Assembly (NCBI GenBank): GCA_020160875.1
Contig: JAIUPE010000014.1
Location: forward strand, 1-50,081
Length of the DNA: 50,081 nt
Reading direction: 5' to 3'
Source of the DNA: Pseudomonadota bacterium
GTDB taxonomy: Bacteria; Pseudomonadota; Alphaproteobacteria; Rhodospirillales; Rhodospirillaceae
Shown here: piece after piece, positions 16,788 through 27,798 of the stretch
Layout of the letters: each line of letters opens with the position of its first letter
How positions within the stretch are numbered: the first letter of the stretch is position 1
Position numbers and translations under genes: made by a program
Notes under the pieces: generated by a model
Told to the model about the DNA's origin: nothing
Seen by the model: the letters and a program-made list of their open reading frames with translations, nothing else
Databases searched by the model: none

Positions 16788-18080
16788 ATGCTCGCTGATA
16801 AAGATCGTATCTTCACGAATCTCTACGGCCGCCACGATTGGCGCCTTAAGGGCGCGCGCGCCCGCGGCGACTGGGACGGCACCAAAGAGATCCTTGATAT
16901 GGGTCCGGAGTGGATCATCGACGAGATGAAGCGCTCGGGTCTGCGCGGCCGTGGCGGCGCGGGCTTCCCGACCGGTCTCAAGTGGTCGTTCATGCCCAAG
17001 ACCGAAAGCGACCGCCCGCATTACCTCGTCGTCAACGCCGACGAGGGCGAGCCGGGCACCTGCAAAGACCGCGACATGCTGCGCTTCGATCCGCATAAGC
17101 TGATCGAAGGCTGCCTCATCGCCAGCTTCGCGATGCGCGCGCATGCCTGCTACATCTACATCCGCGGTGAGTTCTACAACGAAGCCTCCAACCTCCAGGT
17201 CGCCATCGATGAGGCCTATGACGCGGGCCTCATCGGCAACAATTCATGTGGTAGCGGCTGGAAGTTCGACCTCTATCTGCATCGCGGCGCTGGCGCTTAC
17301 ATCTGCGGCGAAGAAACTGCGCTCATTGAATCGATCGAGGGCCGCAAGGGCCAGCCGCGTTTGAAGCCGCCGTTCCCGGCGGGCGTTGGCCTCTATGGCT
17401 GCCCGACCACGGTCAACAACGTCGAGAGCATCGCCGTTGCGCCGACCATCCTGCGCCGCGGCGCCTCTTGGTTCGCCAGCTTCGGGCGCCCGAACAACGC
17501 GGGCACCAAGGTCTTCTGCATCTCCGGCAACGTGAATAAGCCCTGCAACGTCGAAGAATCCATGAGCATCCCGCTCAAGGAACTCATCGAGAAGCATTGC
17601 GGCGGCGTGCGCGGCGGCTGGGATAATCTCCAGGGTGTCATTCCGGGCGGCGCATCCGTGCCGGTGCTGCCGAAGTCGATCTGCGACACCGTCCTCATGG
17701 ACTTCGATGCGCTGCGCGATGTGAAGTCTGGCCTCGGGACCGCGGCCGTGATGGTCATGGACAAGTCGGTCGATATCGTTGCGGCGATTTCGCGCCTGTC
17801 GGATTTCTACAAGCATGAAAGCTGCGGCCAATGCACGCCGTGCCGCGAGGGCACCGGTTGGCTCGCGCGTGTCATGCGCCGCATGGTGAAGGGTGACGCG
17901 ACCCTCGCCGAAATCGATACGCTGGAACAGGTCACCTATCAGATCGAAGGGCACACGATTTGCGCCCTCGGCGATGCGGCGGCCTGGCCGGTGCAAGGTT
18001 TGATCCGCCATTTCCGTCCTGAACTCGAGCGCCGCATCCGCGACTATCGCGATGCCAAGACGCGCGACAAAGCGGCGTAA
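16788..18080 (+). CDS. nuoF: NADH-quinone oxidoreductase subunit F
   Basis: 51-kDa subunit that binds NADH and FMN and carries the N3 [4Fe-4S] cluster; 430 aa. [16 protein letters not shown] (about residues 47-62) is the NADH/FMN glycine-rich motif. [11 protein letters not shown] plus a later Cys in HTICALGD supply the cluster ligands. It forms the electron-input module with NuoE and NuoG. Confidence 0.97.
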   Translation: MLADKDRIFTNLYGRHDWRLKGARARGDWDGTKEILDMGPEWIIDEMKRSGLRGRGGAGFPTGLKWSFMPKTESDRPHYLVVNADEGEPGTCKDRDMLRFDPHKLIEGCLIASFAMRAHACYIYIRGEFYNEASNLQVAIDEAYDAGLIGNNSCGSGWKFDLYLHRGAGAYICGEETALIESIEGRKGQPRLKPPFPAGVGLYGCPTTVNNVESIAVAPTILRRGASWFASFGRPNNAGTKVFCISGNVNKPCNVEESMSIPLKELIEKHCGGVRGGWDNLQGVIPGGASVPVLPKSICDTVLMDFDALRDVKSGLGTAAVMVMDKSVDIVAAISRLSDFYKHESCGQCTPCREGTGWLARVMRRMVKGDATLAEIDTLEQVTYQIEGHTICALGDAAAWPVQGLIRHFRPELERRIRDYRDAKTRDKAA

Positions 18081-18095
18081 GGCGAGGGGATAGCA

Positions 18096-20159
18096 ATGCC
18101 GAAGCTTACGATTGACGGTATCCAGGTCGAAGTTCCGCCGAACACGACCATCTTGCAGGCGGCCGAGCAGATCGGCGTGGAAATCCCGCGCTTCTGCTAT
18201 CATGATCGTCTGTCGATCGCCGGCAACTGCCGCATGTGCCTGGTGGACGTCGAGAAGTCGCCGAAGCCGGTCGCGTCCTGCGCCATGCCGGTCAATGAAG
18301 GCATGGTTGTGCACACCAAGTCCGAGCGCGCCAATAAAGCGCGCGGCGGCGTCATGGAATTCCTGCTTATCAACCACCCGCTCGATTGCCCGATCTGCGA
18401 TCAGGGCGGCGAATGCGATCTGCAGGATCAGGCCATGGCCTACGGTTTCGATCGTGGCCGCTTCCACGAGAACAAGCGCGCGGTCACAGACAAGTATATG
18501 GGGCCGCTCGTCGCGACCTGCATGACCCGTTGTATCCATTGTACGCGCTGTGTCCGTTTCGCGACCGAAGTCGCCGGCGTGCCGGAGCTTGGTGCCCTGG
18601 GCCGCGGCGAGGACATGGAAATCACCACCTATCTCGAACGCGCGCTGTCGTCGGAACTCTCCGGCAACGTCGTCGACCTCTGCCCGGTCGGCGCGCTCAC
18701 CTCGAAGCCCTATGCCTTCCACGCGCGTCCGTGGGAACTGCGCAAGACGGAATCCATCGATGTGATGGACGCTGTCGGCACCAACATCCGTGTCGATGCG
18801 CGGGGCCGCGAAGTCATGCGCGTTCTGCCGCGCATCAATGAAGACGTGAACGAAGAGTGGTTGGCCGATAAGAGCCGCCATGCGTGCGACGGCCTCGGCT
18901 ACCAGCGCCTCGATCGCCCGTACGTGCGCCGTAACGGCAAGCTTACCGCCGTGTCGTGGGAAGACGCCTTTGACGCCATCGCCGTGCGCCTGCGGGCTTC
19001 GGCGGGTAATCGCATCGCCGCCATCGCGGGCGACCTCGCGGACTGTGAATCCATGACGGCCCTCAAGGACCTCATGGCCGCGCTCGGCTCGCACAACATC
19101 GATTGCCGCCAGGACGGCGCCGCGCTCGATCCGAAAGTGCGCGCTTCGTACATCTTCAACAGCACCATCGCCGGCATTGAACGGGCCGACGCGATTCTGC
19201 TGGTCGGCACGGATCCGCGCCGTGAAGCGCCGGTCCTGAACGCGCGCATTCGTAAGCGCTTCAAGAAGGGCGGTCTTGCGGTCGGCGTCATCGGCGCCGA
19301 TACCAAGCTCACCTATAAGGCGGAGAATCTCGGCGCGTCGGCCGATGTGCTCGCCAAGATCGCCGACGGCACGCATCCGTTCGCGCAGGTGCTCAAGAAC
19401 GCCAAGAACCCGATGATCGTCGTTGGCATGGCCGCGCTGTCGCGCGCCGACGGCAACGCGATCCTCGCCGCCGCCCGTCAGGTCGCAGATACCTGCGGTC
19501 TCGTGAAGGACGGTTGGAACGGCTTCAACGTCCTGCACACCGCCGCGGGCCGTGTTGGCGGCCTCGACGTCGGCTTTGCGCCGGGCGAGGGCGGTAAAGA
19601 CACGCGCGGCATTCTCGAAGCCGCTGGCAAGGGCGAAATCGACGCGGTGTTCCTCCTGGGCGCCGACGAGATCGACACCGCCAAGCTCGGGAAGGCGTTC
19701 GTGATCTATCAGGGTCACCATGGCGATCGCGGCGCGCATCGCGCCGACGTGATCCTGCCGGGCGCGGCCTATACCGAGAAGGACGGCACCTACGTCAACA
19801 CCGAGGGCCGCGTGCAGGAAGCCTACCGCGCCGTGTTCCCACCCGGGGACGCGCGTGAAGACTGGACAATCCTGCGCGCTCTGTCGGCGGTGCTCTCGAA
19901 GACGCTGCCTTACGACAACATCAAGCAGCTTCGCGCGCGTATGGCCAAGGCGAACCCGGTGTTCGCGGGTTACGACAAAGTTCAACCCGCCGAGTGGAAG
20001 AGCTTCGGTGCAGCGGGATCGATTTCCGCCACGCCGTTCGTCTACCCGGTGCAGAATTACTACATGACCGATCCGATCAGCCGGGCCTCGCGCACGATGG
20101 CGCAATGCACGGAGGAATTCGTTCTCGGTTCCAAGCAGAAGACGGGCACCCATGGCTGA
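18096..20159 (+). CDS. nuoG: NADH-quinone oxidoreductase subunit G
   Basis: 75-kDa subunit, 687 aa. The N-terminal [2Fe-2S] ferredoxin domain shows [17 protein letters not shown] and SCAMP. Next is the His/Cys cluster N5 in [18 protein letters not shown], then [4Fe-4S] ligands CIHCTRC and DLCPVGALT. The remainder is a degenerate molybdopterin-oxidoreductase domain. Overlaps nuoH by 8 nt. Confidence 0.97.
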   Translation: MPKLTIDGIQVEVPPNTTILQAAEQIGVEIPRFCYHDRLSIAGNCRMCLVDVEKSPKPVASCAMPVNEGMVVHTKSERANKARGGVMEFLLINHPLDCPICDQGGECDLQDQAMAYGFDRGRFHENKRAVTDKYMGPLVATCMTRCIHCTRCVRFATEVAGVPELGALGRGEDMEITTYLERALSSELSGNVVDLCPVGALTSKPYAFHARPWELRKTESIDVMDAVGTNIRVDARGREVMRVLPRINEDVNEEWLADKSRHACDGLGYQRLDRPYVRRNGKLTAVSWEDAFDAIAVRLRASAGNRIAAIAGDLADCESMTALKDLMAALGSHNIDCRQDGAALDPKVRASYIFNSTIAGIERADAILLVGTDPRREAPVLNARIRKRFKKGGLAVGVIGADTKLTYKAENLGASADVLAKIADGTHPFAQVLKNAKNPMIVVGMAALSRADGNAILAAARQVADTCGLVKDGWNGFNVLHTAAGRVGGLDVGFAPGEGGKDTRGILEAAGKGEIDAVFLLGADEIDTAKLGKAFVIYQGHHGDRGAHRADVILPGAAYTEKDGTYVNTEGRVQEAYRAVFPPGDAREDWTILRALSAVLSKTLPYDNIKQLRARMAKANPVFAGYDKVQPAEWKSFGAAGSISATPFVYPVQNYYMTDPISRASRTMAQCTEEFVLGSKQKTGTHG

Positions 20160-21186
20160 GTTCGTAGACGGATATCTGCTGCCTGGGCTCTGGATCGTCG
20201 GCAAGATCCTCCTGTTCGCTGTGCCGATCATGATTGGCATGGCCTATCTCACCTATGCCGAGCGGCGCATCATCGGCGCCATGCAGATGCGCAAAGGCCC
20301 GAACGTCGTGGGACCTTTCGGTCTGCTGCAGCCGTTCGCCGACGCTATCAAGCTGATGTTCAAGGAAACCGTGGTGCCGACGGGTTCGTCGCCCGTCGTG
20401 TTCTTCCTCGCGCCCATGATCACCTTCACCCTCGCGCTGCTCGCCTGGGCCGTGATTCCGGTCGATAGCGGTTGGGTCATCTCGAACCTGAATGTTGGCG
20501 TCCTGTACCTGTTCGCCATCTCCTCGCTCGGCGTGTATGGCATCGTCATGGCCGGCTGGGCGTCCAACAGCCGTTATGCCTTCCTGGGCGCCATGCGCTC
20601 CGCGGCGCAGATGGTGTCCTACGAAGTCTCCATCGGCCTTGTGATGATTTCGGTCCTGCTGACGGCCGGTTCGCTGAACCTCACCGAGCTCGTCGAGGCG
20701 CAGAAGGGGCTGTGGTACTTCCTGCCGCACTTCCCGATGTTCATTCTCTTCTTCATCTCGGTGCTGGCGGAAACCAACCGTCACCCGTTCGACCTTCCGG
20801 AAGCGGAATCCGAACTCGTCGCCGGCTTCATGACCGAATACTCGTCCATGTCCTTCGCCCTGTTCTTCCTCGGCGAATACATGAACATGATCATGATGTC
20901 GGGTATGGTCTCGATCCTGTTCCTCGGCGGCTGGCTTGGTCCTCAGGACATGCTGCCGGGTCTGTCGGTCCTGACGCCGGTGCTGGCTTGGGTGCCGGGC
21001 ATCGTCTGGTTCGTGCTCAAGATCTGCTTCTGCCTCTTCGTCTTCATCTGGGTCCGCGCGACTTTCCCGCGCTATCGTTACGACCAGCTCATGCGCCTCG
21101 GCTGGAAGGTCTTCCTGCCGTTCTCGCTGATCTGGCTCGTCCTTACCGCCGGCTTCCTCGTCTACTTCGACAAGCTGCCGCAGTAG
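20152..21186 (+). CDS. nuoH: NADH-quinone oxidoreductase subunit H
   Basis: Integral membrane subunit (about 8 helices, 344 aa) lining the quinone chamber. [31 protein letters not shown] is represented near residues 33-62, and [20 protein letters not shown]-type acidic loop near 207-226. The start overlaps nuoG. Membrane-arm module begins here. Confidence 0.97.
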   Translation: MAEFVDGYLLPGLWIVGKILLFAVPIMIGMAYLTYAERRIIGAMQMRKGPNVVGPFGLLQPFADAIKLMFKETVVPTGSSPVVFFLAPMITFTLALLAWAVIPVDSGWVISNLNVGVLYLFAISSLGVYGIVMAGWASNSRYAFLGAMRSAAQMVSYEVSIGLVMISVLLTAGSLNLTELVEAQKGLWYFLPHFPMFILFFISVLAETNRHPFDLPEAESELVAGFMTEYSSMSFALFFLGEYMNMIMMSGMVSILFLGGWLGPQDMLPGLSVLTPVLAWVPGIVWFVLKICFCLFVFIWVRATFPRYRYDQLMRLGWKVFLPFSLIWLVLTAGFLVYFDKLPQ

Positions 21187-21199
21187 GGGAGGGATCATC

Positions 21200-21685
21200 A
21201 TGGCAATCAACGCATCCGTCCGTACCGCGCTTCTGTGGGAGCTCCTCACAGGCATGTGGCTGACCTTCAAGTACATGTTCGGGCCCAAGGTCACGCTGAA
21301 CTATCCGTACGAGAAGGGCCCGCTGTCGCCGCGTTTTCGCGGCGAGCACGCGCTGCGCCGTTATCCGAACGGCGAAGAACGCTGCATCGCTTGCAAGCTG
21401 TGTGAGGCCATCTGCCCGGCGCAGGCGATCACCATCGAAGCCGAGGCCCGCGCCGACGGCTCGCGCCGCACCACGCGCTACGACATCGATATGACCAAGT
21501 GCATCTACTGCGGTTTCTGCGAAGAAGCCTGCCCGGTGGATGCTATCGTTGAAGGCCCGAACTTCGAGTTCGCGACCGAAACGCACGATGAGCTGCTCTA
21601 CAACAAAAACAAACTGCTCGCGAACGGCGACCGCTGGGAGCCTGAACTCGCGAAACGTCTCGAACTGAACGCACCGTACCGGTAG
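21200..21685 (+). CDS. nuoI: NADH-quinone oxidoreductase subunit I
   Basis: 23-kDa subunit with two ferredoxin-type [4Fe-4S] clusters (N6a, N6b): [12 protein letters not shown] and [12 protein letters not shown]. 161 aa with an N-terminal amphipathic membrane anchor (WLTFKYMF). Separated from nuoJ by 172 bp containing a paired REP-like element, the only large gap in the operon. Confidence 0.97.
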   Translation: MAINASVRTALLWELLTGMWLTFKYMFGPKVTLNYPYEKGPLSPRFRGEHALRRYPNGEERCIACKLCEAICPAQAITIEAEARADGSRRTTRYDIDMTKCIYCGFCEEACPVDAIVEGPNFEFATETHDELLYNKNKLLANGDRWEPELAKRLELNAPYR

Positions 21686-21696
21686 GGGCCCGGAAC

Positions 21697-21786
21697 ACTT
21701 CCCCCACCCTTACCCTCCCCACGAGGGGGAGGGTAAGAACTCGAGATCCCCCTCCCTTTGAGGGGGAGGGGTTAGGGGTGGGGTGA
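21697..21786. repeat. paired REP-like palindromic element inside the nuo operon, copies 2 and 3
   Basis: Two inverted copies lie head to head. The left one has a 12-bp stem CTTACCCTCCCC (21709-21720) / GGGGAGGGTAAG (21726-21737). The right one has CCCCTCCC (21749-21756) / GGGAGGGG (21764-21771) and the tail TTAGGGGTGGGGTGAG. Both match the elements at 10270 and 49035. On an operon mRNA this would form strong adjacent hairpins without a T-tract. Confidence 0.85.
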
Positions 21787-21857
21787 GCGACGAGCTCCGA
21801 ACGAGGGGATAAAAGAGTGAGAAACAAATTGAGTCAGGAAAAGAAAGGCACGCGCGC

Positions 21858-22475
21858 ATGATTATCGCCACGCTCGCCTTCTATCTTTTCGCCATTGTTG
21901 CGGTGATCTCCGCGCTGAACGTCATTCTTCAGCGCAATCCCGTGCACTCCGTCCTGTGGCTGATCCTGACCTTCTTCAACGCGGCGGGGCTGTTCGTTCT
22001 CCTGGGCGCCGAGTTCGTCGCGATGATCCTGGTCGTCGTCTACGTCGGTGCCGTCGCCGTGCTCTTCCTGTTCGTGGTGATGATGCTCGACATCAACATC
22101 ACGCTCATCCGCGAAGGCTTCCTTAAGTATTTCTGGGCCGGTGCCATCATCGGCATCGTGCTTCTGGTCGAACTCGCCGTCGTATTCGGCGGCTGGGCCA
22201 TGTCGCCGGAAGCGGAATCCCTGCGCATCGCGCCGGCGCCCGCGCCGGACGCGCTCTCGAACACCGAAGCGCTCGGCACCCTGCTCTATACGCACTATGC
22301 CTACCTGTTCCAGGCCGCGGGCCTCGTGCTCCTGGTCGCTATGGTGGGGGCCATCGTCCTGACCTTGCGCCGCCGTCCGAATGTGCGGAAGCAGAAGATC
22401 GCCAACCAGGTGAACCGCAGCGTCGCGGATACGCTTGAAGTTGTGAAGGTCGAGACCGGAAAGGGCGTGTCATGA
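21858..22475 (+). CDS. nuoJ: NADH-quinone oxidoreductase subunit J
   Basis: Membrane subunit with five predicted helices, 205 aa. Conserved [10 protein letters not shown], the pi-bulge helix region [26 protein letters not shown], and a soluble C-terminal tail. The ATG is preceded by an AGGAAAAGAAAGG purine-rich ribosome-binding region. Because of the REP pair upstream it may also be internally initiated or differentially stable relative to nuoA-I. Its TGA overlaps the nuoK ATG. Confidence 0.96.
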   Translation: MIIATLAFYLFAIVAVISALNVILQRNPVHSVLWLILTFFNAAGLFVLLGAEFVAMILVVVYVGAVAVLFLFVVMMLDINITLIREGFLKYFWAGAIIGIVLLVELAVVFGGWAMSPEAESLRIAPAPAPDALSNTEALGTLLYTHYAYLFQAAGLVLLVAMVGAIVLTLRRRPNVRKQKIANQVNRSVADTLEVVKVETGKGVS

Positions 22476-22798
22476 CACCGGAGACCGGTATGGCCGTCGG
22501 CCTTTCTCACTACCTGACCGTTGGGGCGATCCTCTTCACGATCGGCATCTTCGGCATCTTCCTGAACAGGAAGAATCTCATCGTCATCATGATGTCCATC
22601 GAGCTGATGCTGCTCGCCGTGAACATCAACATGGTGGCGTTCTCTGCGTTCCTCAACGATCTCGTGGGCCAGGTCTTTACGATGCTGGTGCTGACGGTCG
22701 CTGCGGCGGAGGCGGCCATCGGGCTCGCCATCGTCGTGGTGTTCTACCGTAACCGGCGGTCCATCGAAGTCGAAGACATCAACACGATGAAAGGCTAG
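22472..22798 (+). CDS. nuoK: NADH-quinone oxidoreductase subunit K
   Basis: Three-helix membrane subunit, antiporter-like region. [26 protein letters not shown] and [11 protein letters not shown] contain the two conserved glutamate-region helices. 108 aa from ATG 22472 (ATGA overlap with nuoJ, GGAAAGGG upstream). ATG 22490 would give the more usual 102 aa and also has a GGAG site, so the start is ambiguous. Confidence 0.95.
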   Translation: MTPETGMAVGLSHYLTVGAILFTIGIFGIFLNRKNLIVIMMSIELMLLAVNINMVAFSAFLNDLVGQVFTMLVLTVAAAEAAIGLAIVVVFYRNRRSIEVEDINTMKG

Positions 22799-22808
22799 GG
22801 GTACTCTC

Positions 22809-24743
22809 GTGCTGTTGTACGCCTCCGTATTCCTGCCGCTCCTGGGCGCCGCCATCGCCGGCTTCTTCGGCCGCATCATCGGCGACCGCGCTTCCCAGAT
22901 CGTCACCTGCGTGTGCGTCGGTCTCGCCGCGCTCTCGTCCATCCCGACCTTCATCGACGTGGCCCTGCACGGCCATGCGATCACGGCTCCGGTCCTGACC
23001 TGGCTCCAGTCCGGAACTTTCGAAGCCAACTGGGCGCTGCGTTACGACACGCTGTCGGCCACGATGGTGATGACGGTCACGGTCATCTCGACCTTCATCC
23101 ATGTCTATTCCGTCGGCTATATGTCGCATGACGACAGCCAGCCGCGTTTCATGGCCTACCTTTCGCTGTTCACCTTCGCGATGCTCATGCTCGTGACGGC
23201 CGACAACCTCGTCCAGCTGTTCTTCGGCTGGGAAGGGGTGGGTCTCGTCTCCTATCTGCTCATCGGTTTCTGGTTCAAGAAACCCTCGGCCTCCGCCGCC
23301 GCCATCAAGGCTTTCGTCGTCAACCGCGTGGGTGACTTCGGGTTCTTGCTCGGCATCTTCGCGATCTACTTCCTGTTCGACGCCGTCGGCTTCGACGTGA
23401 TCTTCGACGCCGTCGCGAGTAAGGCCGATACGCGCGTGCACTTCTTCGGCATGGATCTGCATGCCCTGACCATCACCTGTCTCCTCCTGTTCGTGGGCGC
23501 GATGGGCAAGTCGGGTCAGCTGCTCCTGCACACATGGCTGCCGGACGCGATGGAAGGCCCGACGCCGGTCTCCGCGCTCATCCACGCCGCGACCATGGTG
23601 ACCGCCGGTGTGTTCCTCGTCGCGCGCATGTCGCCGGTGTTCGAATACGCCCCGGATGCGCTCGCCGTCGTCACCTTCGTCGGCGCCTCGACCGCCTTCT
23701 TCGCGGCGACCATCGGTTGCGTGCAGAACGATATCAAGCGCGTCATCGCCTTCTCGACGGTCTCGCAACTCGGCTACATGTTCGCCGCCTGCGGCGTGTC
23801 GGCCTATCAGGCCGGTATCTTCCATCTCGTCACGCACGCCTGGTTCAAGGCGCTGCTCTTCCTGGGCGCCGGCTCCGTGATCCACGCCATGAGCGACGAG
23901 CAGGACATCCGTAAGATGGGCGGTATCTATCGTCTCATCCCGTTCACTTTCGCGGTGATGGTCATCGGCAACCTCGCGCTGACCGGTGTTCCGCCGTTCG
24001 CGGGCTTCTTCTCCAAGGACATGGTGATCGAAGCCACGCATGCGGCGGGAACGGGCGTTGGTAATTACGCCTTCGGCCTCCTGATCATCGCGGCGTTCCT
24101 GACGTCCTTCTACTCATGGCGGCTCACGTTCCTGACCTTCTTCGGCAAGCCGCGCGCCGATCACCACACGATGGAACATGTCCACGAAAGCCCGCTCATC
24201 ATGACGATCCCGCTGGCTTGCTTGGCCGTCGGCGCGGTCTTCGCCGGTTACATCGGTTATGAGCACTTCGTCGGCGAAGCGCGTCCCGAGTTCTGGCGCG
24301 AAGCGATCGCGCCGCTCGCGGCTCATGATTCCATCGCCAAGGTGCACGAGCATCACCCGTCGTTCTTCATGAAATGGCTACCGCTGTTCGTGACCATTGC
24401 GGGCTTCGGTCTCGCCTACCTCATGTATGTGCGTAAGCCGGAAATGCCGGCTCGCCTCGTGGCCGCGTTCCCCGGCGTCTACAAGTTCCTGCTCAACAAG
24501 TGGTACTTCGACGAGCTGTACGACTTCCTGTTTGTGAAGAACGCCTTCCGCCTGGGCCGTCTCTTCTGGAAGGGCGGGGACGCCGGCATCATCGATCGCT
24601 TCGGCCCCGATGGTCTCGCGGCCCTGTCGGCGCGTGTCGCCAAACGTCTCGGCGTCGTGCAGACCGGATATCTCTACCACTACGCCTTCGCCATGATCGT
24701 CGGCATCGCCGTGATCGTGTCGTGGTTCGTGATCGGACGGTAA
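22809..24743 (+). CDS. nuoL: NADH-quinone oxidoreductase subunit L
   Basis: Distal antiporter-like proton-pumping subunit with the long lateral helix; 644 aa, about 16 helices. The region WEGVGLVSYLLIGFW, KSGQLLLHTWLPDAMEGPTPVSALIHAATMV and the Lys/His pump residues are recognisable. GTG start at 22809, with AGGGG 7-10 nt upstream. Confidence 0.97.
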   Translation: MLLYASVFLPLLGAAIAGFFGRIIGDRASQIVTCVCVGLAALSSIPTFIDVALHGHAITAPVLTWLQSGTFEANWALRYDTLSATMVMTVTVISTFIHVYSVGYMSHDDSQPRFMAYLSLFTFAMLMLVTADNLVQLFFGWEGVGLVSYLLIGFWFKKPSASAAAIKAFVVNRVGDFGFLLGIFAIYFLFDAVGFDVIFDAVASKADTRVHFFGMDLHALTITCLLLFVGAMGKSGQLLLHTWLPDAMEGPTPVSALIHAATMVTAGVFLVARMSPVFEYAPDALAVVTFVGASTAFFAATIGCVQNDIKRVIAFSTVSQLGYMFAACGVSAYQAGIFHLVTHAWFKALLFLGAGSVIHAMSDEQDIRKMGGIYRLIPFTFAVMVIGNLALTGVPPFAGFFSKDMVIEATHAAGTGVGNYAFGLLIIAAFLTSFYSWRLTFLTFFGKPRADHHTMEHVHESPLIMTIPLACLAVGAVFAGYIGYEHFVGEARPEFWREAIAPLAAHDSIAKVHEHHPSFFMKWLPLFVTIAGFGLAYLMYVRKPEMPARLVAAFPGVYKFLLNKWYFDELYDFLFVKNAFRLGRLFWKGGDAGIIDRFGPDGLAALSARVAKRLGVVQTGYLYHYAFAMIVGIAVIVSWFVIGR

Positions 24744-24749
24744 GGAACC

Positions 24750-26315
24750 ATGACCGCCTTGTCCAACTTCATCACCGGCCTGCCGATCCTCTCGCTGGTC
24801 ACCTTCCTGCCGCTGGTCGGCGCGCTGTTCCTGCTGTTCGTGCGCGGGGAAGCCGAGGTCGTCGCGCGCCAATCGCGTATGGTCGCGCTGTGGACCACGC
24901 TTATCGTCTTCTTCCTCTCGCTGTTCATCTGGATCGGGTTCGAGCCGGGAACGGCGGCGTTCCAGTTTGAGGAACGCGTCGATTGGCTCCCGCAGTACCG
25001 TATCGGCTATCACATGGGCGTGGACGGCATCTCGATGCTGTTCGTGATCCTGTCGACCTTCCTGATGCCCATCTGCATCCTCGCCTCGTGGGAAGCCATC
25101 GAGAAGATGGTGCGCGAATACATGATCGCGTTCCTGATCCTCGAGACCATGATGGTCGGGATGTTCTGCGCGCTGGACATGGTGCTCTTCTACGTCTTCT
25201 TCGAAGGCGTTCTGATCCCGATGTTCCTGATCATTGGCGTGTGGGGCGGCGGGCGCCGCGTCTACTCGGCCTTCAAGTTCTTCCTCTACACGCTGACCGG
25301 CTCGGTGCTTCTGCTCGTCGCGTTGCTCGCCATGTACTTCCAGGTCGGCACCACGGACATCCCGGCGCTGATGGAAGCCAAGTTCGCGCGCGATATGCAG
25401 TATTGGCTGTGGCTCGGCATGTTCGCCTCCTTCGCCGTGAAGGTGCCGATGTGGCCGGTCCACACCTGGCTCCCGGACGCGCACGTCGACGCGCCGACCG
25501 CGGGCTCGGTCATCCTGGCCGGCGTGCTCCTGAAAATGGGCGGATACGGGTTCCTGCGGTTCTCGTTGCCGATGCTGCCTGAAGCCAGCGCCTACTTTAC
25601 GCCGTTTGTCTTCACGCTCTCGATCATCGCGATCGTTTACACGTCGCTGGTCGCCCTCGTGCAGGACGACATGAAAAAGCTCATCGCTTATTCGTCGGTC
25701 GCGCACATGGGCTATGTGACCCTCGGTGTGTTCGGCGGCAACCAGCAGGCCATCGAAGGCGCGATCTTCCAGATGCTCTCGCACGGTGTCGTGTCCGGCG
25801 CGCTCTTCCTGTGCGTCGGCGTGGTCTACGACCGTCTGCACACCCGCGAGATCGGCCGTTACGGCGGCCTCGCCAACAACATGCCGAAGTACGCTTTCGC
25901 CTTCATGGTGTTCATGCTGGCCTCGGTGGGTTTGCCCGGCACCGCGGGCTTCGTCGGCGAATTCCTGGTGCTGACCGGCGTGTTCCAGATGAACACCTGG
26001 GCGGCCCTGTTCGCGGCCTCCGGCGTCATCCTCGGCGCGACTTACATGCTCTACCTTTATCGCCGTGTGATCTGGGGCGAGCTGACCAAGGCCGACGTGA
26101 AGGAAATGCTGGACCTCGACCGCCGCGAAATCGCCATCCTCGCGCCGATCGTCGTCATCACCATGTGGATGGGTATCTATCCGCTGCCGTTCCTCGACGT
26201 GATGAGTGAGTCGGTCGCGGCGCTCGTGAACAACTATCAGGCTGCGCTGAAGGCGGCCGGCGAAACCCAGGTGGGCGCTCACCTGGGCGAGCAGCTCGTC
26301 GCTTTGCTGCGTTAA
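24750..26315 (+). CDS. nuoM: NADH-quinone oxidoreductase subunit M
   Basis: Antiporter-like proton-pumping subunit, 521 aa, about 14 helices. Diagnostic segments: [32 protein letters not shown] (pump Glu in helix 5) and [28 protein letters not shown]. Six bp after nuoL. Confidence 0.97.
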   Translation: MTALSNFITGLPILSLVTFLPLVGALFLLFVRGEAEVVARQSRMVALWTTLIVFFLSLFIWIGFEPGTAAFQFEERVDWLPQYRIGYHMGVDGISMLFVILSTFLMPICILASWEAIEKMVREYMIAFLILETMMVGMFCALDMVLFYVFFEGVLIPMFLIIGVWGGGRRVYSAFKFFLYTLTGSVLLLVALLAMYFQVGTTDIPALMEAKFARDMQYWLWLGMFASFAVKVPMWPVHTWLPDAHVDAPTAGSVILAGVLLKMGGYGFLRFSLPMLPEASAYFTPFVFTLSIIAIVYTSLVALVQDDMKKLIAYSSVAHMGYVTLGVFGGNQQAIEGAIFQMLSHGVVSGALFLCVGVVYDRLHTREIGRYGGLANNMPKYAFAFMVFMLASVGLPGTAGFVGEFLVLTGVFQMNTWAALFAASGVILGATYMLYLYRRVIWGELTKADVKEMLDLDRREIAILAPIVVITMWMGIYPLPFLDVMSESVAALVNNYQAALKAAGETQVGAHLGEQLVALLR

Positions 26316-26327
26316 AGGGCCAATCCG

Positions 26328-27767
26328 ATGACCTTCGAACTTGCATCCCTGACGCCGGCAATCCCCGAGATCTTCCTCGCGCTTTCCGGCATGCTGTTCC
26401 TGATGATTGGGGTGTTCCGCAAGGAAGACTCCACGCAGCTCCTGTCGTGGCTCGGCGTCGCGGCTATGGCCGTCACCGGCTACCTGATCATCCGTGGTCC
26501 GGAAACCGCGCTCACGTTCCAGGACCTTTTCATCGTCAATGGCTTCACGTCTTTCGCCAAGATTTTGGTGCTCATCGGCGCGGCCCTCACGCTGCTCATG
26601 ATCAATAGCTGGGCGCAGGTGGCCAAGACCGCCCGCTTTGAGCTTCCGATCCTGGTGGTGTTTGCCACCCTCGGCATGATGATGATGGTCTCGGCCAACG
26701 ACCTCATCTCGGTTTACCTCGGCCTGGAACTGCAGAGCCTGTCGCTGTACGTGCTCGCCGCCTATCACCGCGACAACACCCGCTCGACTGAAGCCGGCGT
26801 GAAATACTTCGTGCTCGGCGCGCTCGCCTCGGGCCTGCTCCTCTACGGCTCGTCGCTGGTGTACGGCTTCGGCGGCACCACCGCGTTCGCGGGCCTTGCG
26901 GCCGCCATGCACGGCGGTGAAGCGCATCTCGGCGTCGTGATCGGCATCGTCTTCGTCATCGCCGGCCTTGCCTTCAAGGTCTCGGCGGTTCCGTTCCACA
27001 TGTGGACCCCGGACGTCTACGAAGGCGCTCCGACCCCCATCACCGCCTTCTTCTCGGTCGGCCCGAAGATCGCCGCCCTGTGTCTGTTCCTGCGCATCCT
27101 CGTCGGTCCGTTCGCGCCGATGATCGAGCAGTGGCAGCAGGTCATCGTGCTGATCTCGATCCTCTCGATGCTCTGGGGCTCGTTCGCCGCCATCGCGCAA
27201 AAGAACATCAAGCGCCTGATGGCCTACAGCTCCATCGGCCATGTCGGCTACGCGCTGATCGGCCTCGTGGTGGGCAACGAGGAGGGCGCGCGGGGCCTGC
27301 TATTCTACCTGCTCATCTATCTCTTCATGAACATCGGCACCTTCGCGGTCATCCTCTCGATGCGCGTGAACGGAAAGTATGTGGAGGAGATCAGCGACCT
27401 CTCGGGCCTGCAGAAGAACCATCCGGGCATGGCCATGGCCTTGGCGGCCCTGATGTTCTCCATGGCCGGGATTCCGCCGCTCGCCGGCTTCCTTGGCAAG
27501 TACTTCATCTTTGTCGCCGCCGTGAACGCGGGCTTCGTGCCGCTGGCCATCATCGGCCTGCTCGCGAGCGTCGTGGGCGCCTTTTATTACATCCGGATCA
27601 TCAAGGTGATTTACTTCGACGAGCCGGGCGCCGCCTTCGACAAACCCGATGCCGTGAATAGCGCCATCATGGGCGTTTGCGCTGCGCTGATGCTGGTCTA
27701 CTTCGTCGTGCCGTCGAAGCTCGTCGAGGGCGCCGCATCGGCCGCGCGCGCTTTGTTTCTGGGCTAA
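26328..27767 (+). CDS. nuoN: NADH-quinone oxidoreductase subunit N
   Basis: Third antiporter-like subunit, 479 aa. Segments ELQSLSLYVLAAYHRD, KVSAVPFHMWTPDVYEGAPTPITAFFSVGPK and the C-terminal helices are family-typical. Last nuo gene. birA follows after 31 bp without a terminator, so downstream genes may be co-transcribed. Confidence 0.97.
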   Translation: MTFELASLTPAIPEIFLALSGMLFLMIGVFRKEDSTQLLSWLGVAAMAVTGYLIIRGPETALTFQDLFIVNGFTSFAKILVLIGAALTLLMINSWAQVAKTARFELPILVVFATLGMMMMVSANDLISVYLGLELQSLSLYVLAAYHRDNTRSTEAGVKYFVLGALASGLLLYGSSLVYGFGGTTAFAGLAAAMHGGEAHLGVVIGIVFVIAGLAFKVSAVPFHMWTPDVYEGAPTPITAFFSVGPKIAALCLFLRILVGPFAPMIEQWQQVIVLISILSMLWGSFAAIAQKNIKRLMAYSSIGHVGYALIGLVVGNEEGARGLLFYLLIYLFMNIGTFAVILSMRVNGKYVEEISDLSGLQKNHPGMAMALAALMFSMAGIPPLAGFLGKYFIFVAAVNAGFVPLAIIGLLASVVGAFYYIRIIKVIYFDEPGAAFDKPDAVNSAIMGVCAALMLVYFVVPSKLVEGAASAARALFLG

Positions 27768-27798
27768 GCCTGCCGCTTCACCTTCCTAGGGTGGCGTT

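Noticed and set aside
17244-20240. 998-codon antisense frame opposite nuoF/nuoG
   Set aside because: Same shadow effect; sense genes carry complete cofactor motifs.
24378-27242. 954-codon antisense frame opposite nuoM/nuoN
   Set aside because: Shadow of two conserved membrane proteins; extreme His/Glu/Asp composition, no recognisable domain.
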